DNA from: Bifidobacterium breve
GTDB lineage: Bacteria > Actinomycetota > Acidimicrobiia > Acidimicrobiales > Acidimicrobilacustridaceae
Length of the DNA: 64,000 nucleotides
Reading direction: 5' to 3'
Assembly (NCBI GenBank): GCA_945878725.1
Contig: CAMCTY010000007.1
Span: 1-64,000 of the forward strand
This document shows positions 49,922 to 58,772 of the stretch, piece by piece. The notes below the pieces were generated by a model. The model ran no database searches and had not been told where the DNA came from. It worked only from the letters and a program-made list of their open reading frames with translations. How positions within the stretch are numbered: position 1 is the first letter of the stretch; the number at the start of each line of letters is the position of its first letter. The position numbers and the translations under genes were made by a program.

Positions 49922-52033
49922 TTAGGGCAGCAGTGAGCGCGGCAGCGGCGCTTCGTGCACGACGGCAAGTCGTTTCGTCGCTCGGGTGAGTGCGACATAC
50001 AGAGCACGGTCACCCTGCGACTCCTCGTCAACCATCAGTGATGGTTCGACGACGATCGCCGCATCAACCTCAAGGCCCTTCACAAGACCGACTTCGACAA
50101 CGGTCACGCGGTGCTCAAGCCCATTCCGGGTGGCCCGGCCGTACGCGATTCCTGCTTCATCGAGTGCATCGCACACTGCGTCGATCCGCGACGGCGGGCA
50201 AATGACCGCGACCTGGCCCGGATCGACTGCTTCGCGTTCCGCAAGCGCGGTGCGAGCAACTTCGGCGCCGAGTTGGCCAATCGCAGCACGGATGATCCGC
50301 GGTTCGGCACCATCCTCGCGAACAGATCGGGGCGGACTGATCTCCGGAGCCGCGTGCCGAAGCACACGCGAGGCCAGCGCCATGATCGGAGCCGGAAGGC
50401 GATAGCCGAGGGTGAGTTCTGTCCGATGCGGTGCTCGCTTTGTCGGCAGCAGATCGAGTATCTCGTCCCACGAACCGTGCGCCCACTGACCTGTTGCCTG
50501 TGCGATGTCACCGACAACCGTCATCGAACCGTTGAGCGAACGACGTTCGAGCATCCGGAGCTGCATCGGAGAAAGATCCTGGGCCTCATCGACGACGATG
50601 TGTCCGTAGGTTCGGATCTCATCCTCAAGATTGGTTTCACCTTGCCGGCGACGGCGCGGCTTCGGACCCAGTAGGTAGCGGGCTTCGTCAAGAAGTGGCG
50701 CATCGTCGTGGGTCCAGCGAACCTGCACGAGTTCCTCCGACCGGTCACGATGCAGAGCGGCCCACTCGTCATCGGAGAGCAGGCCGCGGGCGGCGTTGCG
50801 GAGAAGGCCGCGGGCGCCGAAGAGATCATGAAGGAATTGTGGCGGTGTGAGTACCGGCCACATCCACTCGAGGGCCTCGCGAACATCGGGATGATTGCGG
50901 AGTCGCTCGCGCACTTCGGATGCAGCGATTTCGCCGCGCCCCGAGAGAGCGAGTTCGGCGAACAGTTCGTTCTCGACGTACTTGCGGGCCGGATTGTGGC
51001 GTCGGTAACGGCGACGGGCATTAGTGATGATCGCGGCGCTGCGTTCGCGCGTAAGCGTGAGCCGCTGCAGTCCGTAACCGATGACGAGATCGGAACGCAA
51101 TGATCGTTCGCGGTCACGCGTGGCTCGGGCCAACATGCGCACCATTCTCGGATCACCCTTGACTCGCGCCGTTAGACCGCGGTCGTAGGCGCGAATGCTT
51201 ACGTCCGGAACCAAATCACCCAGAACTGCCAACTCAACACCGGCTTCACCAAGCGACGGAAGGACCTGCTCGATGTAGCCGAGGAAAAGACGGTTCGGGC
51301 CAATGACAAGAACGCCTTGTCCCTCGAGCGGAAACCGATGGGTATAGAGGAGATACGCAGCGCGGTGCAGCGCGACAACCGTCTTGCCTGTTCCTGGACC
51401 TCCCTGAACGACAAGAACACCGGGGAGTGGCGCGCGGATGATCTCATCTTGTTCGCCCTGAATCGTGGCGACGATGTCTCCGAGGCGACCGGTCCGCGAT
51501 TCTTCGAGGGCGCTGAACAATGCGCCTTGTCCCGAGATCGTCGGCTTGGCATTACCAACTGGCGTCCCCAGACTCGCAAGAGTGTCGCCAAAAAGTTCAT
51601 CCTCGATTGCGAGGAGTTTGCGGCCACGCGTCGCGAAATGCCGGCGGCGGGAGAGTCCCATCGGCTGTCGACCGGTGGCCCGATAGAACGGCTCGGCCAC
51701 CGGCGCCCGCCAATCGACGATTACCGGATCTTGGTTCTCATCACTTACGGCAATACGGCCGATGTGGAAGCTCTCCGCTTCACCGTCGGGGCCCTCCGCT
51801 GCCCGATCGATCCGACCGAAGCAGAGCGCGGCATCGCCCAATTGGAGCTGGGTGAGCCGGTTCACGACCGTCTCCTGAATTACTTCGCGTTCGAAGCGAG
51901 CCTGTTCTGTCCCACCGCGGCCAACCTCGACCATCGATGTCAGGCGCGCCGCCGCCTCGCGGGTCGCCTGAAGCGCCGCGTAGGCGTGATCGATATGTGC
52001 CTGTTCGTCGATGAGATCCGGATGGGGGGCCAT
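49922..52033 (-). CDS. HelD/HelR-type RNA polymerase-associated ATPase
   Basis: A 703-residue superfamily 1 helicase-like ATPase. The N terminus EQAHIDHAYAALQATRE forms the coiled-coil arm typical of HelD proteins; Walker A is VVQGGPGTGKTVVALHRAAY (about 210), Walker B VVDEAQDLSPMQ (about 490), and the C-terminal motif VALTRATKRL. Actinobacterial HelD/HelR removes stalled or rifamycin-bound RNA polymerase. A TTG at 52045 is an alternative start. It is monocistronic, convergent with the DtxR gene (3 bp apart) and divergent from hemE. Confidence 0.9.
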   Translation of the reverse strand: MAPHPDLIDEQAHIDHAYAALQATREAAARLTSMVEVGRGGTEQARFEREVIQETVVNRLTQLQLGDAALCFGRIDRAAEGPDGEAESFHIGRIAVSDENQDPVIVDWRAPVAEPFYRATGRQPMGLSRRRHFATRGRKLLAIEDELFGDTLASLGTPVGNAKPTISGQGALFSALEESRTGRLGDIVATIQGEQDEIIRAPLPGVLVVQGGPGTGKTVVALHRAAYLLYTHRFPLEGQGVLVIGPNRLFLGYIEQVLPSLGEAGVELAVLGDLVPDVSIRAYDRGLTARVKGDPRMVRMLARATRDRERSLRSDLVIGYGLQRLTLTRERSAAIITNARRRYRRHNPARKYVENELFAELALSGRGEIAASEVRERLRNHPDVREALEWMWPVLTPPQFLHDLFGARGLLRNAARGLLSDDEWAALHRDRSEELVQVRWTHDDAPLLDEARYLLGPKPRRRRQGETNLEDEIRTYGHIVVDEAQDLSPMQLRMLERRSLNGSMTVVGDIAQATGQWAHGSWDEILDLLPTKRAPHRTELTLGYRLPAPIMALASRVLRHAAPEISPPRSVREDGAEPRIIRAAIGQLGAEVARTALAEREAVDPGQVAVICPPSRIDAVCDALDEAGIAYGRATRNGLEHRVTVVEVGLVKGLEVDAAIVVEPSLMVDEESQGDRALYVALTRATKRLAVVHEAPLPRSLLP

Positions 52034-52183
52034 GGGCTCCGTCAAGTGAGTGAAAATCCTGCGTACCGCCCCGCATCCGCAGCAGCTGGGCTCCGAAGGG
52101 GATTGACCACTCTATCGACTCCAGCGCGGATTTCGCCCGGGGATCCCCGTGCCGCCGGATTCTCGCGAAGTCCTGCCGATCGG

Positions 52184-52189
52184 TAGCGT
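52184..52189 (+). promoter_or_regulatory. -10 box of a probable leaderless promoter for hemE
   Basis: TAGCGT lies 6 nt before the GTG at 52196; no ribosome-binding site is visible. Confidence 0.5.
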
Positions 52190-52195
52190 GGCGGT

Positions 52196-53299
52196 GTGTC
52201 TTCTCTTCCCGTCAGCACCGCACCCGGCTCAGAAACCCTCCCCCCTTTCCTTCGGGCGTGTCGAGGCATCCCGGGCGGACCCGGCGACCGTGTGCCGGTC
52301 TGGTTCATGCGCCAAGCAGGACGATCCCTTCCCGAGTACCGGTCGATCCGTGGTTCCGGAAGCATTCTCGACGCCATCCATGATCCCGAGCTCTCCGCCG
52401 AGATCACGATGCAACCCGTGCGCCGCTACGACGTCGATGCCGCGATCCTCTACTCGGACATCGTGGTGCCCGTCGCCGCCATTGGCTTCGGCGTCGATGT
52501 TGCCCCGGGGATTGGTCCGGTCGTCGCCGAGCCTTTCAGCAGGAAGGTTGACCTCGAACGTCTTCGACCGCTCGATCCGGAAGCCGACACGCCGTACGTG
52601 ATCGAGACCGTCAAGATCCTCGCCCGCGAACTGACCGTTCCACTGATCGGATTCGCCGGAGCACCCTTCACGGTCGCGAGCTATCTCATCGAAGGTCAAC
52701 CCTCGCGGACGTACACGAAGACCAAAGCCCTCATGCATGGTGATCCGGCGCTCTGGCACGCACTCATGGAGCGCCTCGCCGATCTCGCCATCGTGTCGCT
52801 GCGTTCCCAGATCGATGCCGGTGCCGTCGCACTCCAGTTGTTCGACTCGTGGGCCGGGGCACTTAGTCCACCCGATTACGAGCGCTTTGTACTCCCACAT
52901 AGCCAACGCGTCTTCGACGGTGTCGCTGATCTCGGTGTTCCCCGCATTCACTTCGGCGTTGGGACTGGCGAGTTGCTCGGATTGATGGCCAGCGCAGGCG
53001 CCGATGTTGTCGGCGTCGACTGGCGCGTCCCACTCGACGTTGCGCGCACGAGAGTTCCCGCCGGAACCGCACTTCAAGGAAATCTTGATCCCGCGCTCTG
53101 CTTCGCTCCGTGGGAAGTTCTTGCCGACGCCACGCGTGATGTTCTTCGCCGCAACGCCGGCAATCCGGGTCATATCTTCAACCTCGGTCACGGCGTAATG
53201 CCGGAGACCAATCCCGAGATGCTCGAGCGCGTTGTCGAACTCGTGCACAACGAAGGCCGCTGCGACGGCACCGCAGAGACGAAAGCAGCCATCCGATGA
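52196..53299 (+). CDS. hemE: Uroporphyrinogen decarboxylase
   Basis: A 367-residue enzyme that converts uroporphyrinogen III to coproporphyrinogen [17 protein letters not shown] (about 35-48) is the invariant substrate-binding segment; [16 protein letters not shown] and [15 protein letters not shown] are the other family signatures. It is first in a hemE-hemH-hemY group, overlapping hemH by 4 bp (ATGA). The group is divergent from helD across 150 bp. Confidence 0.97.
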   Translation: MSSLPVSTAPGSETLPPFLRACRGIPGGPGDRVPVWFMRQAGRSLPEYRSIRGSGSILDAIHDPELSAEITMQPVRRYDVDAAILYSDIVVPVAAIGFGVDVAPGIGPVVAEPFSRKVDLERLRPLDPEADTPYVIETVKILARELTVPLIGFAGAPFTVASYLIEGQPSRTYTKTKALMHGDPALWHALMERLADLAIVSLRSQIDAGAVALQLFDSWAGALSPPDYERFVLPHSQRVFDGVADLGVPRIHFGVGTGELLGLMASAGADVVGVDWRVPLDVARTRVPAGTALQGNLDPALCFAPWEVLADATRDVLRRNAGNPGHIFNLGHGVMPETNPEMLERVVELVHNEGRCDGTAETKAAIR

Positions 53300-54231
53300 C
53301 GGAACAACAACGCCTTGGACTGATCGTGATGGCGTACGGCACACCCCGGACACCTGCGGAGATCGAGCCGTACTACACACACATCCGCAGAGGCCGAGCA
53401 GCAACGCCAGAACAACTCGCCGATCTCATCTCCCGCTACGACGCCATCGGCGGTATCTCGCCGCTAGCTCAGCGCACCGAGGCACAACGAGCCGCGATCG
53501 AGTCAGCTCTCGAGGAGCGCATGCCCGGACGCTGGATGGTTGTTCTCGGACAGAAGCATGCCGCTCCGTTCATCGAAGACGCCGTCACCGAACTCGCGGC
53601 CGCAGGAATTACTCATGCCGTCGGTCTCGTTCTCGCCCCTCACTATTCCGGTTTCAGTGTTGGCGAGTATCAACGTCGTGCCGCCGAAGCAGGAGCCGAG
53701 GCCGGCGTCACAATGCATTCCGTCATGAACTGGCATCTTGATCCCGCCTACGTCGATTTCCTGTCGGCCGCAGTCGCCGATGCTCAACGCGGACTCCCCG
53801 AGCGCCACAAGATCCTCTTTACTGCCCACTCGCTGCCCGAGCGTGTCCTCGTCGACGATCCCTATCCCGACGAACTTCAGCAGAGCGCGACAGCCGTTAT
53901 GGACAGGATCGCTCTCGGCGACGGCGCCTCATGGGGCCTCGGATGGCAGAGCGCTGGTCGCACTCCGGAGCCATGGCGCGGGCCCGACATTCTCGACATC
54001 ATTCGTGAGGCTGGCGAGGACGACGGCGTCGACGGCGTGCTCGTCTGCGCACAAGGTTTCACCGCCGATCATCTTGAGGTGCTTTTCGATCTCGACATCG
54101 AAGCAACAGCCGTTGCCGAAGAAGTCGGTCTTTCATTCGCCCGCACCCGTTCTCTGAACGACGATCCAAACGTGATGGCAGCACTCGCCGATCTCGTCAT
54201 CGCGTGCGCTGCGAATGACGGTGTCGTCTGA
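53296..54231 (+). CDS. hemH: Ferrochelatase, probably coproporphyrin-type
   Basis: A 311-residue chelatase of normal length. [11 protein letters not shown] contains the catalytic histidine and [18 protein letters not shown] the conserved glutamate. In actinobacteria this enzyme (CpfC) usually inserts iron into coproporphyrin III; a HemQ/ChdC decarboxylase would then finish haem, but none is in this window. It lies between hemE and hemY, both adjacent, so the operon runs hemE-hemH-hemY. Confidence 0.95.
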   Translation: MTEQQRLGLIVMAYGTPRTPAEIEPYYTHIRRGRAATPEQLADLISRYDAIGGISPLAQRTEAQRAAIESALEERMPGRWMVVLGQKHAAPFIEDAVTELAAAGITHAVGLVLAPHYSGFSVGEYQRRAAEAGAEAGVTMHSVMNWHLDPAYVDFLSAAVADAQRGLPERHKILFTAHSLPERVLVDDPYPDELQQSATAVMDRIALGDGASWGLGWQSAGRTPEPWRGPDILDIIREAGEDDGVDGVLVCAQGFTADHLEVLFDLDIEATAVAEEVGLSFARTRSLNDDPNVMAALADLVIACAANDGVV

Positions 54232-54232
54232 C

Positions 54233-55675
54233 ATGACCAAACCGACCCACGCGACCGGCGCGAGATCCGGACGCGTCGTCGTAATCGGCGCGGGGATCAC
54301 GGGTCTCACTGCAGCGTTCACGCTCGCAACCCACCATCCGGGGATTGACGTAATCGTTCTCGAAGCTTCCGATCGCGTCGGTGGCAAGATCCTCACAACG
54401 CCGTTCGCCGGCCATCCCGTCGACTGCGGAGCAGATGCTTTTCTTGCCCGAGTTCCTGACGCGCGCGATCTGTGCGCCGAACTTGGATTGAGCGATGTGC
54501 TTGCATCACCAGTCGAGCGTTCGGCTCTCGTCTGGACACGCGGCGCGTTGCGACGACTTCCTGCCGGACTCGTACTCGGCGTTCCAACCGATCTCGACGC
54601 GCTCACATCCTCGGGCATCGTGAGTCCGGCCGGCGTCGAACGTGCCCGCCTCGATCTCGATGTCACCGAGTGGCCACAGGGCGCGCCGCCGCAGGATCCG
54701 GAGGGTCACGGTGACATGTCGGTCGGTGAACTTGTGCGGGGTCGACTCGGTGACGAAGTGTTCGAACGTCTCGTCGCGCCGCTGCTCTCAGGAGTCAACG
54801 CAGGCGATGCTGACCAACTGAGTGTTGCGGCCGGAGCCGGACAACTCGCGGGCGCCGCCCGCGCTCATCCGAGTCTCATCACGGCGCTTCGAGCGCAAGC
54901 ACAAACGGCCCGTGACGCCCAGAGCGATCCCGATGCCCCCGTGTTCTTCGGACTACCGGTTGGCACCCAGACGCTCACCGATCTTCTGCTTTCGAAACTC
55001 ACCGCCGCCGGCGTTCCGGTCCATCTGCATTGTCCGGCCACCTCGCTCTCACGGGCCGGCAGCGGCTGGTCGATCGCCACGCCACTCGGAAACATCGACG
55101 CCGATCGCGTGATCCTCGCCACGCCGGGGCCGATCGCGGGCCGTCTCCTCGCCGGTCCGGCTCCCATCACCGCCAGCCACATCGCCGAACTCGACTACGC
55201 GTCGGTTGCGATGGTCACCCTTGCTGTTCGCCGAACCGCGCTCGGCCATCCGCTCGATGCCAGCGGATTCCTTGTCGCCAAGACTGATCAACTTCCTACG
55301 CTCACCGCATGTTCTTGGGCGTCGACCAAGTGGGCCCATCTGGCCGATCCGAATGTCGCGATCCTGCGTGTCTCGGCGGGCCGGTTCGGCGACACTGCCG
55401 CGCTCGAACTGGATGATCACGATCTCGTCGCCGCGCTCAGCGCCGATCTCACCACGACCATGGGGCTGACCGAAGCGCCCATCGAGGCCCGTGTCACTCG
55501 ATGGGTTGACGCACTGCCGCAGTTCCTTCCGGGACATCTCGGGCGAATCCGCGCCTGGCGGGCCGAATTGGCCGAATCTGCTCCAGGCGTGACCATCGCC
55601 GGAGCCGCCTATGACGGACTCGGGCTGCCTGCCTGCATCCGTCAGGGCCGCCAAGCGGCGCTCGACGCCGCCTGA
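54233..55675 (+). CDS. hemY: Coproporphyrinogen/protoporphyrinogen oxidase, FAD-dependent
   Basis: A 480-residue flavoprotein. VVVIGAGITGLTAAFTLA (about 16-33) and EASDRVGGKI form the FAD-binding fold, and the C-terminal GAAYDGLGLPACIRQGRQAA closes it, as in HemY/CgoX. In actinobacteria it oxidises coproporphyrinogen III to coproporphyrin III. The ATG at 54233 is one base after the hemH stop; one at 54215 inside hemH is also possible. It completes the hemE-hemH-hemY operon. Confidence 0.95.
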   Translation: MTKPTHATGARSGRVVVIGAGITGLTAAFTLATHHPGIDVIVLEASDRVGGKILTTPFAGHPVDCGADAFLARVPDARDLCAELGLSDVLASPVERSALVWTRGALRRLPAGLVLGVPTDLDALTSSGIVSPAGVERARLDLDVTEWPQGAPPQDPEGHGDMSVGELVRGRLGDEVFERLVAPLLSGVNAGDADQLSVAAGAGQLAGAARAHPSLITALRAQAQTARDAQSDPDAPVFFGLPVGTQTLTDLLLSKLTAAGVPVHLHCPATSLSRAGSGWSIATPLGNIDADRVILATPGPIAGRLLAGPAPITASHIAELDYASVAMVTLAVRRTALGHPLDASGFLVAKTDQLPTLTACSWASTKWAHLADPNVAILRVSAGRFGDTAALELDDHDLVAALSADLTTTMGLTEAPIEARVTRWVDALPQFLPGHLGRIRAWRAELAESAPGVTIAGAAYDGLGLPACIRQGRQAALDAA

Positions 55676-55704
55676 AACGGCCCCGATACTACGGATTTGT
55701 TACG

Positions 55705-55734
55705 TTGCAATTTCCCTGTTCACAGCGCTATATG
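55705..55734 (+). promoter_or_regulatory. Probable promoter for the NlpC/P60 gene
   Basis: TTGCAA (55705-55710) and TATATG (55729-55734) are 18 bp apart, giving a leader of about 55 nt. The gap 55676-55793 also holds the inverted pair TTGTTACG (55697-55704) and CGTAACAA (55787-55794), the second overlapping the start codon. Confidence 0.45.
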
Positions 55735-55793
55735 GCCAGAAATGTGTCCCTTGCGTTGCAGAGCTGGCGTCATTCTGCAACCATTTCGTAACA

Positions 55794-56432
55794 ATGACCT
55801 CCTCCGCTGCAACCGGCTCCCGTCCGGTCCGGTCCGGTTCCGCCCGACGCACGTCGCTCCGCCGCACGCTGTTGCGCGGAGCAGTCACGCTCGGCCTCGT
55901 CGCGACAACCCTCGGTCTCGTTCCCGCTCGTGCCAACGCAGTGAACATCGAATCGCTTCCCGCTGCCGCGGCGTCGGCGGCAACCGCCGTCAACTCCGTC
56001 ACCCCCTCGTCGGCCGCCATCACCTCGGGTACCTCCCCCGAAATCACCGCCTCGGTGTTTCGCCTGGCCGTGATTGACGTCGTCGTTCAGACCGCCATTA
56101 CCAAACTCGGCACCCCGTACTCCTACGGCGCAGGGGGGCCGGGCGCGTTCGACTGCTCCGGGTTCACCCGCTGGGCATGGGCGCAGATGGGCGTCGCCCT
56201 TCCCCATAACTCTGGAGCGCAATGGGCGCAGGTCGAACGCATCGATCTCGCCGACCTCCAACCCGGCGATCTCGTCTTCAACTGGGATGCCGGTGAGCGC
56301 AGCCCCGGGCACGTCGGCCTCTACATCGGCGACGGCACCATGATCCATTCCCCCAACGGTGGCGGTCAGGTTCGATTCGATCCGATCACTTGGTGGACCG
56401 GTTCGACGACCAGAGCCGGACGGGTTCTCTAA
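55794..56432 (+). CDS. Secreted NlpC/P60 cell-wall peptidase
   Basis: A 212-residue protein with a basic N terminus and a signal peptide (hydrophobic core about 26-42, ending ARANA). The NlpC/P60 domain (about 95-212) has the catalytic Cys in AFDCSGFTRWAW, the His in GHVGLYIGDG and a following IHSP segment. It should cut peptidoglycan stem peptides outside the cell. An in-frame ATG at 55611 lies within hemY and is not used. It is not preceded by a recognisable riboswitch. Confidence 0.93.
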   Translation: MTSSAATGSRPVRSGSARRTSLRRTLLRGAVTLGLVATTLGLVPARANAVNIESLPAAAASAATAVNSVTPSSAAITSGTSPEITASVFRLAVIDVVVQTAITKLGTPYSYGAGGPGAFDCSGFTRWAWAQMGVALPHNSGAQWAQVERIDLADLQPGDLVFNWDAGERSPGHVGLYIGDGTMIHSPNGGGQVRFDPITWWTGSTTRAGRVL

Positions 56433-56435
56433 GCT
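56430..56435 (+). promoter_or_regulatory. -10 box of a probable leaderless promoter for the esterase gene
   Basis: TAAGCT, which includes the NlpC/P60 stop codon, lies 6 nt before the GTG at 56442. Confidence 0.45.
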
Positions 56436-56441
56436 TCCAGC

Positions 56442-57089
56442 GTGCTGCACACCATCCGTCGAGATACCGATCGACCTGAGCGGGTCCTGTTCGTTCTCCC
56501 CGGTTATGGCGACTTCCCCAAGTACTTCCTTGAACGAGTCGACGAGTTTGATCCCGAACGACGTTGGCTTGTGATCGTCCCCGAGCCCCGGCTTCAGTCA
56601 GCCGCCGGGCCCATCTGGTACTCCGTTGACGAGAACGGGATTGATCAAAGCGCCTTCAGCGGAAGTCTCGATGCCCTCTCCGACTGCGTCAGTCAGACCC
56701 TCGAGGAAACAGGAATCGGTTCAGACCGACTCGTCATCGCCGGATTCTCCCAAGGTGGCGCTCTCGCGCTCGCCTCACTTCTTGTGCCTTCGTTCCAACC
56801 GATGCCGAACGCCGTTGCTGTTCTCGCTGGCTACCTTGCCGATCACGACGACATCAATCTCGCGACCGCGATCGACCGACCGGTGCTCATTGCGCACGGC
56901 CGCGACGACGAAACCGTGGACACAATCCGCGGCCGCAGCGCCGCCAAAGCCCTTGATCGATCCGGAGCGATCGTCTCGTGGTCCGAGGTCGACGGCGGCC
57001 ATCGGTTCGGACCGGATCTGCTCGCTCCATTTCGACTCTGGCTCGACGAACTCGTTCGGGCGGAACTGCCGCATCGTCCGATCGCATAA
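56442..57089 (+). CDS. Alpha/beta hydrolase, carboxylesterase/phospholipase type
   Basis: A 215-residue serine hydrolase. The nucleophile elbow is AGFSQGGALA (about 97-106), VLIAHGRDDETV carries the catalytic Asp region and GGHRFG the His. The pattern fits the carboxylesterase/acyl-protein-thioesterase family with broad short-ester substrates; the natural substrate is unknown. No signal peptide, so cytosolic. It starts 10 bp after the NlpC/P60 stop. Confidence 0.9.
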   Translation: MLHTIRRDTDRPERVLFVLPGYGDFPKYFLERVDEFDPERRWLVIVPEPRLQSAAGPIWYSVDENGIDQSAFSGSLDALSDCVSQTLEETGIGSDRLVIAGFSQGGALALASLLVPSFQPMPNAVAVLAGYLADHDDINLATAIDRPVLIAHGRDDETVDTIRGRSAAKALDRSGAIVSWSEVDGGHRFGPDLLAPFRLWLDELVRAELPHRPIA

Positions 57090-57143
57090 CTCGAACTGCT
57101 CCCCCGATCTGACCAGAGTCGACATTGGCGCAAGGATGGGTAC

Positions 57144-57734
57144 ATGACCTCGACCCCCGCGACCGGCGACACTCCGAACGACGTCCCGACTCCCGGACCG
57201 GTTCGGAAGATGCCGTCGCCGATCTATCGGAAGATCCGCCGAAAGGCCCCGATTCTTGTCGTGCTCTTCTGCATGGGCCTTCTCGTTTTCGCCGCCTTCG
57301 CCAGCCCCTTTAAGAAGCCGCCGGCGGCGATCGACCTTCGCCTTCCGCTCATTGGGGCCGACTCCAATCCTGCGGCCGGTTACGTCGTCATCCACAACGC
57401 GGGCGGATCGGACACGCTCCTCGGTGCATCCACTCCGGCTGCGGCCACCGTCACGATCCAGCAACGTCGACCGTCGCCCACCGATCCGGCCGGCGTGCTC
57501 GTGGCCGTAGGTTCCCTCAAGGTCGCGGGTTTCGAGGACCTCCGCCTCCAGCCGGGGAGCGATCAACTTCTCCTCGAGGGCCTGGTCAAGCCCCTCACTG
57601 TCGGCGAGAAGATCCAGTTGACCTTGCGTTTCGAGCGAGCCGGGAACATCACCGTTGAGGCCGATGTGCAGTCCTATCTCGAGATCGCCGACCGGATGCT
57701 CCCGTCCCGACTCAAGCTCCCCAGCAAGCCCTGA
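57144..57734 (+). CDS. PCuAC-like membrane-anchored protein lacking the copper ligands
   Basis: A 196-residue protein with one membrane helix (about 35-54) and a cupredoxin-like domain resembling the PCu(A)C copper chaperone. AAGYVVIHNAGGSDTLLGAS and the closing LTLRFERAGNITVEADV are family features. The canonical copper ligands are missing: the usual HEM stretch is IQQ (105-107) and the His-x-Met site is QLL (141-143). It may have become a structural or interaction protein. An AAGGA site precedes the ATG. The copper chaperone label should not be used without test. Confidence 0.75.
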   Translation: MTSTPATGDTPNDVPTPGPVRKMPSPIYRKIRRKAPILVVLFCMGLLVFAAFASPFKKPPAAIDLRLPLIGADSNPAAGYVVIHNAGGSDTLLGASTPAAATVTIQQRRPSPTDPAGVLVAVGSLKVAGFEDLRLQPGSDQLLLEGLVKPLTVGEKIQLTLRFERAGNITVEADVQSYLEIADRMLPSRLKLPSKP

Positions 57735-57772
57735 CCCAACTTCGGGCTTGACGGGCCCCTCGCTCCGATACA

Positions 57773-57793
57773 TAATGGGAATGGTTCTCATTA
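57773..57793 (+). promoter_or_regulatory. 21-bp palindrome, candidate Fur/Zur-family operator
   Basis: The sequence is near-palindromic: outer arms TAATG and CATTA match exactly and the inner GAA pairs with TTC. It resembles the A/T-rich inverted repeats bound by Fur-family regulators such as Zur. It lies 15 bp before the start of the metal-binding lipoprotein gene, so binding would block its expression. GGAG at 57801 is the ribosome-binding site. Confidence 0.6.
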
Positions 57794-57808
57794 CTGTTAT
57801 GGAGCAAC

Positions 57809-58744
57809 ATGAACTCCCGCCTCATCTTGGTTCCCGTCGCCGTCGTCGTCACCCTCTGCACCCTGGCTGCCGCATGCGGATCGGGTTCGTCGGCAAACGC
57901 CGACAAGCCCCGCGTCATCGTCACCACCACGATCCTCGGTGATCTTGTCTCGCAGGTGGCCGGCGATTCCGTCGAAGTCGAGGTGCTCATGCCCCCCGGC
58001 GCCGATCCCCACGATTTCGAAGCCTCCGTCGCCCAAGCCGCGCGCATCCGCTCGGCCGATCTCGTCGTTGCCAATGGACTCGGCCTCGAAGAACGCCTCG
58101 AGGGCACCCTCGACGCGGCAAAAGCCGACGGAGTGACCGTTTACGAAGTCGGGCCCGAACTCGATCCTCAGCCCATGACCGACGAGAGCGGTCAGCCCAC
58201 CGGTGCACCGGATCCCCACGTCTGGCTCGATCCCGATCGCATGGCACGAGCCGCCGGTCTCGTCGCGACGCAACTGGCCGACGCCACTGGCCTCGACGCC
58301 GCACCCTTCCAGGAACGTGCCGCCCGTTATGCGGCTGATGCGATCGCAGCAGGGCAGGAAGCCGACGCGATCCTCAGCCCTGTTCCCGCCGACCAGCGTC
58401 TGCTCATCACAAACCACGACGCGCTCGGCTACTTCGCCCGACGCTTCAACCTGACCGTCCTCGGAACCGTCATCCCGGGCGGCTCGACCCTCGCCGAGCC
58501 CAGCGCCGCCGATATCAGTGCACTTGCCGACGCCCTCGCCTCAACCGATGTGAACGCCGTGTTCTCCGAGAACACCGTCTCGCCCCGACTCGTCGAGGCG
58601 GTGGCGACCGAAGTTGGCCGCAACATCATCGTGATCGAACTCTTCACCGACTCGCTCGGCAAATCGGGTTCGGGCGCCGACACCTATGCCGGCTTGATCG
58701 TCACCGACGCAACTCTTGTCGCCAACGGACTTCTGGGCCGATAG
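57809..58744 (+). CDS. Zinc/manganese-type ABC transporter substrate-binding lipoprotein
   Basis: A 311-residue cluster A-I binding protein. The lipobox LAAAC puts the lipid-modified Cys at 23. Metal ligands typical of ZnuA/AztC proteins are His68 (ADPHDFE), His137 (PDPHVWLDP), His203 (TNHDALGYF) and an acidic residue further on. It lacks the His-rich loop of Gram-negative ZnuA, as AztC does. The Fur/Zur-like operator upstream favours zinc. The permease gene follows after 28 bp; no ATPase gene is nearby. Confidence 0.92.
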   Translation: MNSRLILVPVAVVVTLCTLAAACGSGSSANADKPRVIVTTTILGDLVSQVAGDSVEVEVLMPPGADPHDFEASVAQAARIRSADLVVANGLGLEERLEGTLDAAKADGVTVYEVGPELDPQPMTDESGQPTGAPDPHVWLDPDRMARAAGLVATQLADATGLDAAPFQERAARYAADAIAAGQEADAILSPVPADQRLLITNHDALGYFARRFNLTVLGTVIPGGSTLAEPSAADISALADALASTDVNAVFSENTVSPRLVEAVATEVGRNIIVIELFTDSLGKSGSGADTYAGLIVTDATLVANGLLGR

Positions 58745-58772
58745 CGCCAGCAACCTCTAGCCTCGTCTTCCT

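Noticed and set aside
49922-52045. UvrD or PcrA DNA-repair helicase as the identity of the large ATPase
   Set aside because: The N-terminal coiled-coil region and short helicase core follow the HelD/HelR pattern rather than UvrD, which has a different domain order.
52229-53404. Open frame of 391 codons on the minus strand
   Set aside because: Antisense to hemE and the start of hemH; codon-bias shadow of a high-G+C gene.
55676-55793. Riboswitch (cyclic di-AMP type) before the NlpC/P60 gene
   Set aside because: Such riboswitches often precede cell-wall hydrolase genes in actinobacteria, but this gap is only 118 bp and I see no matching fold.
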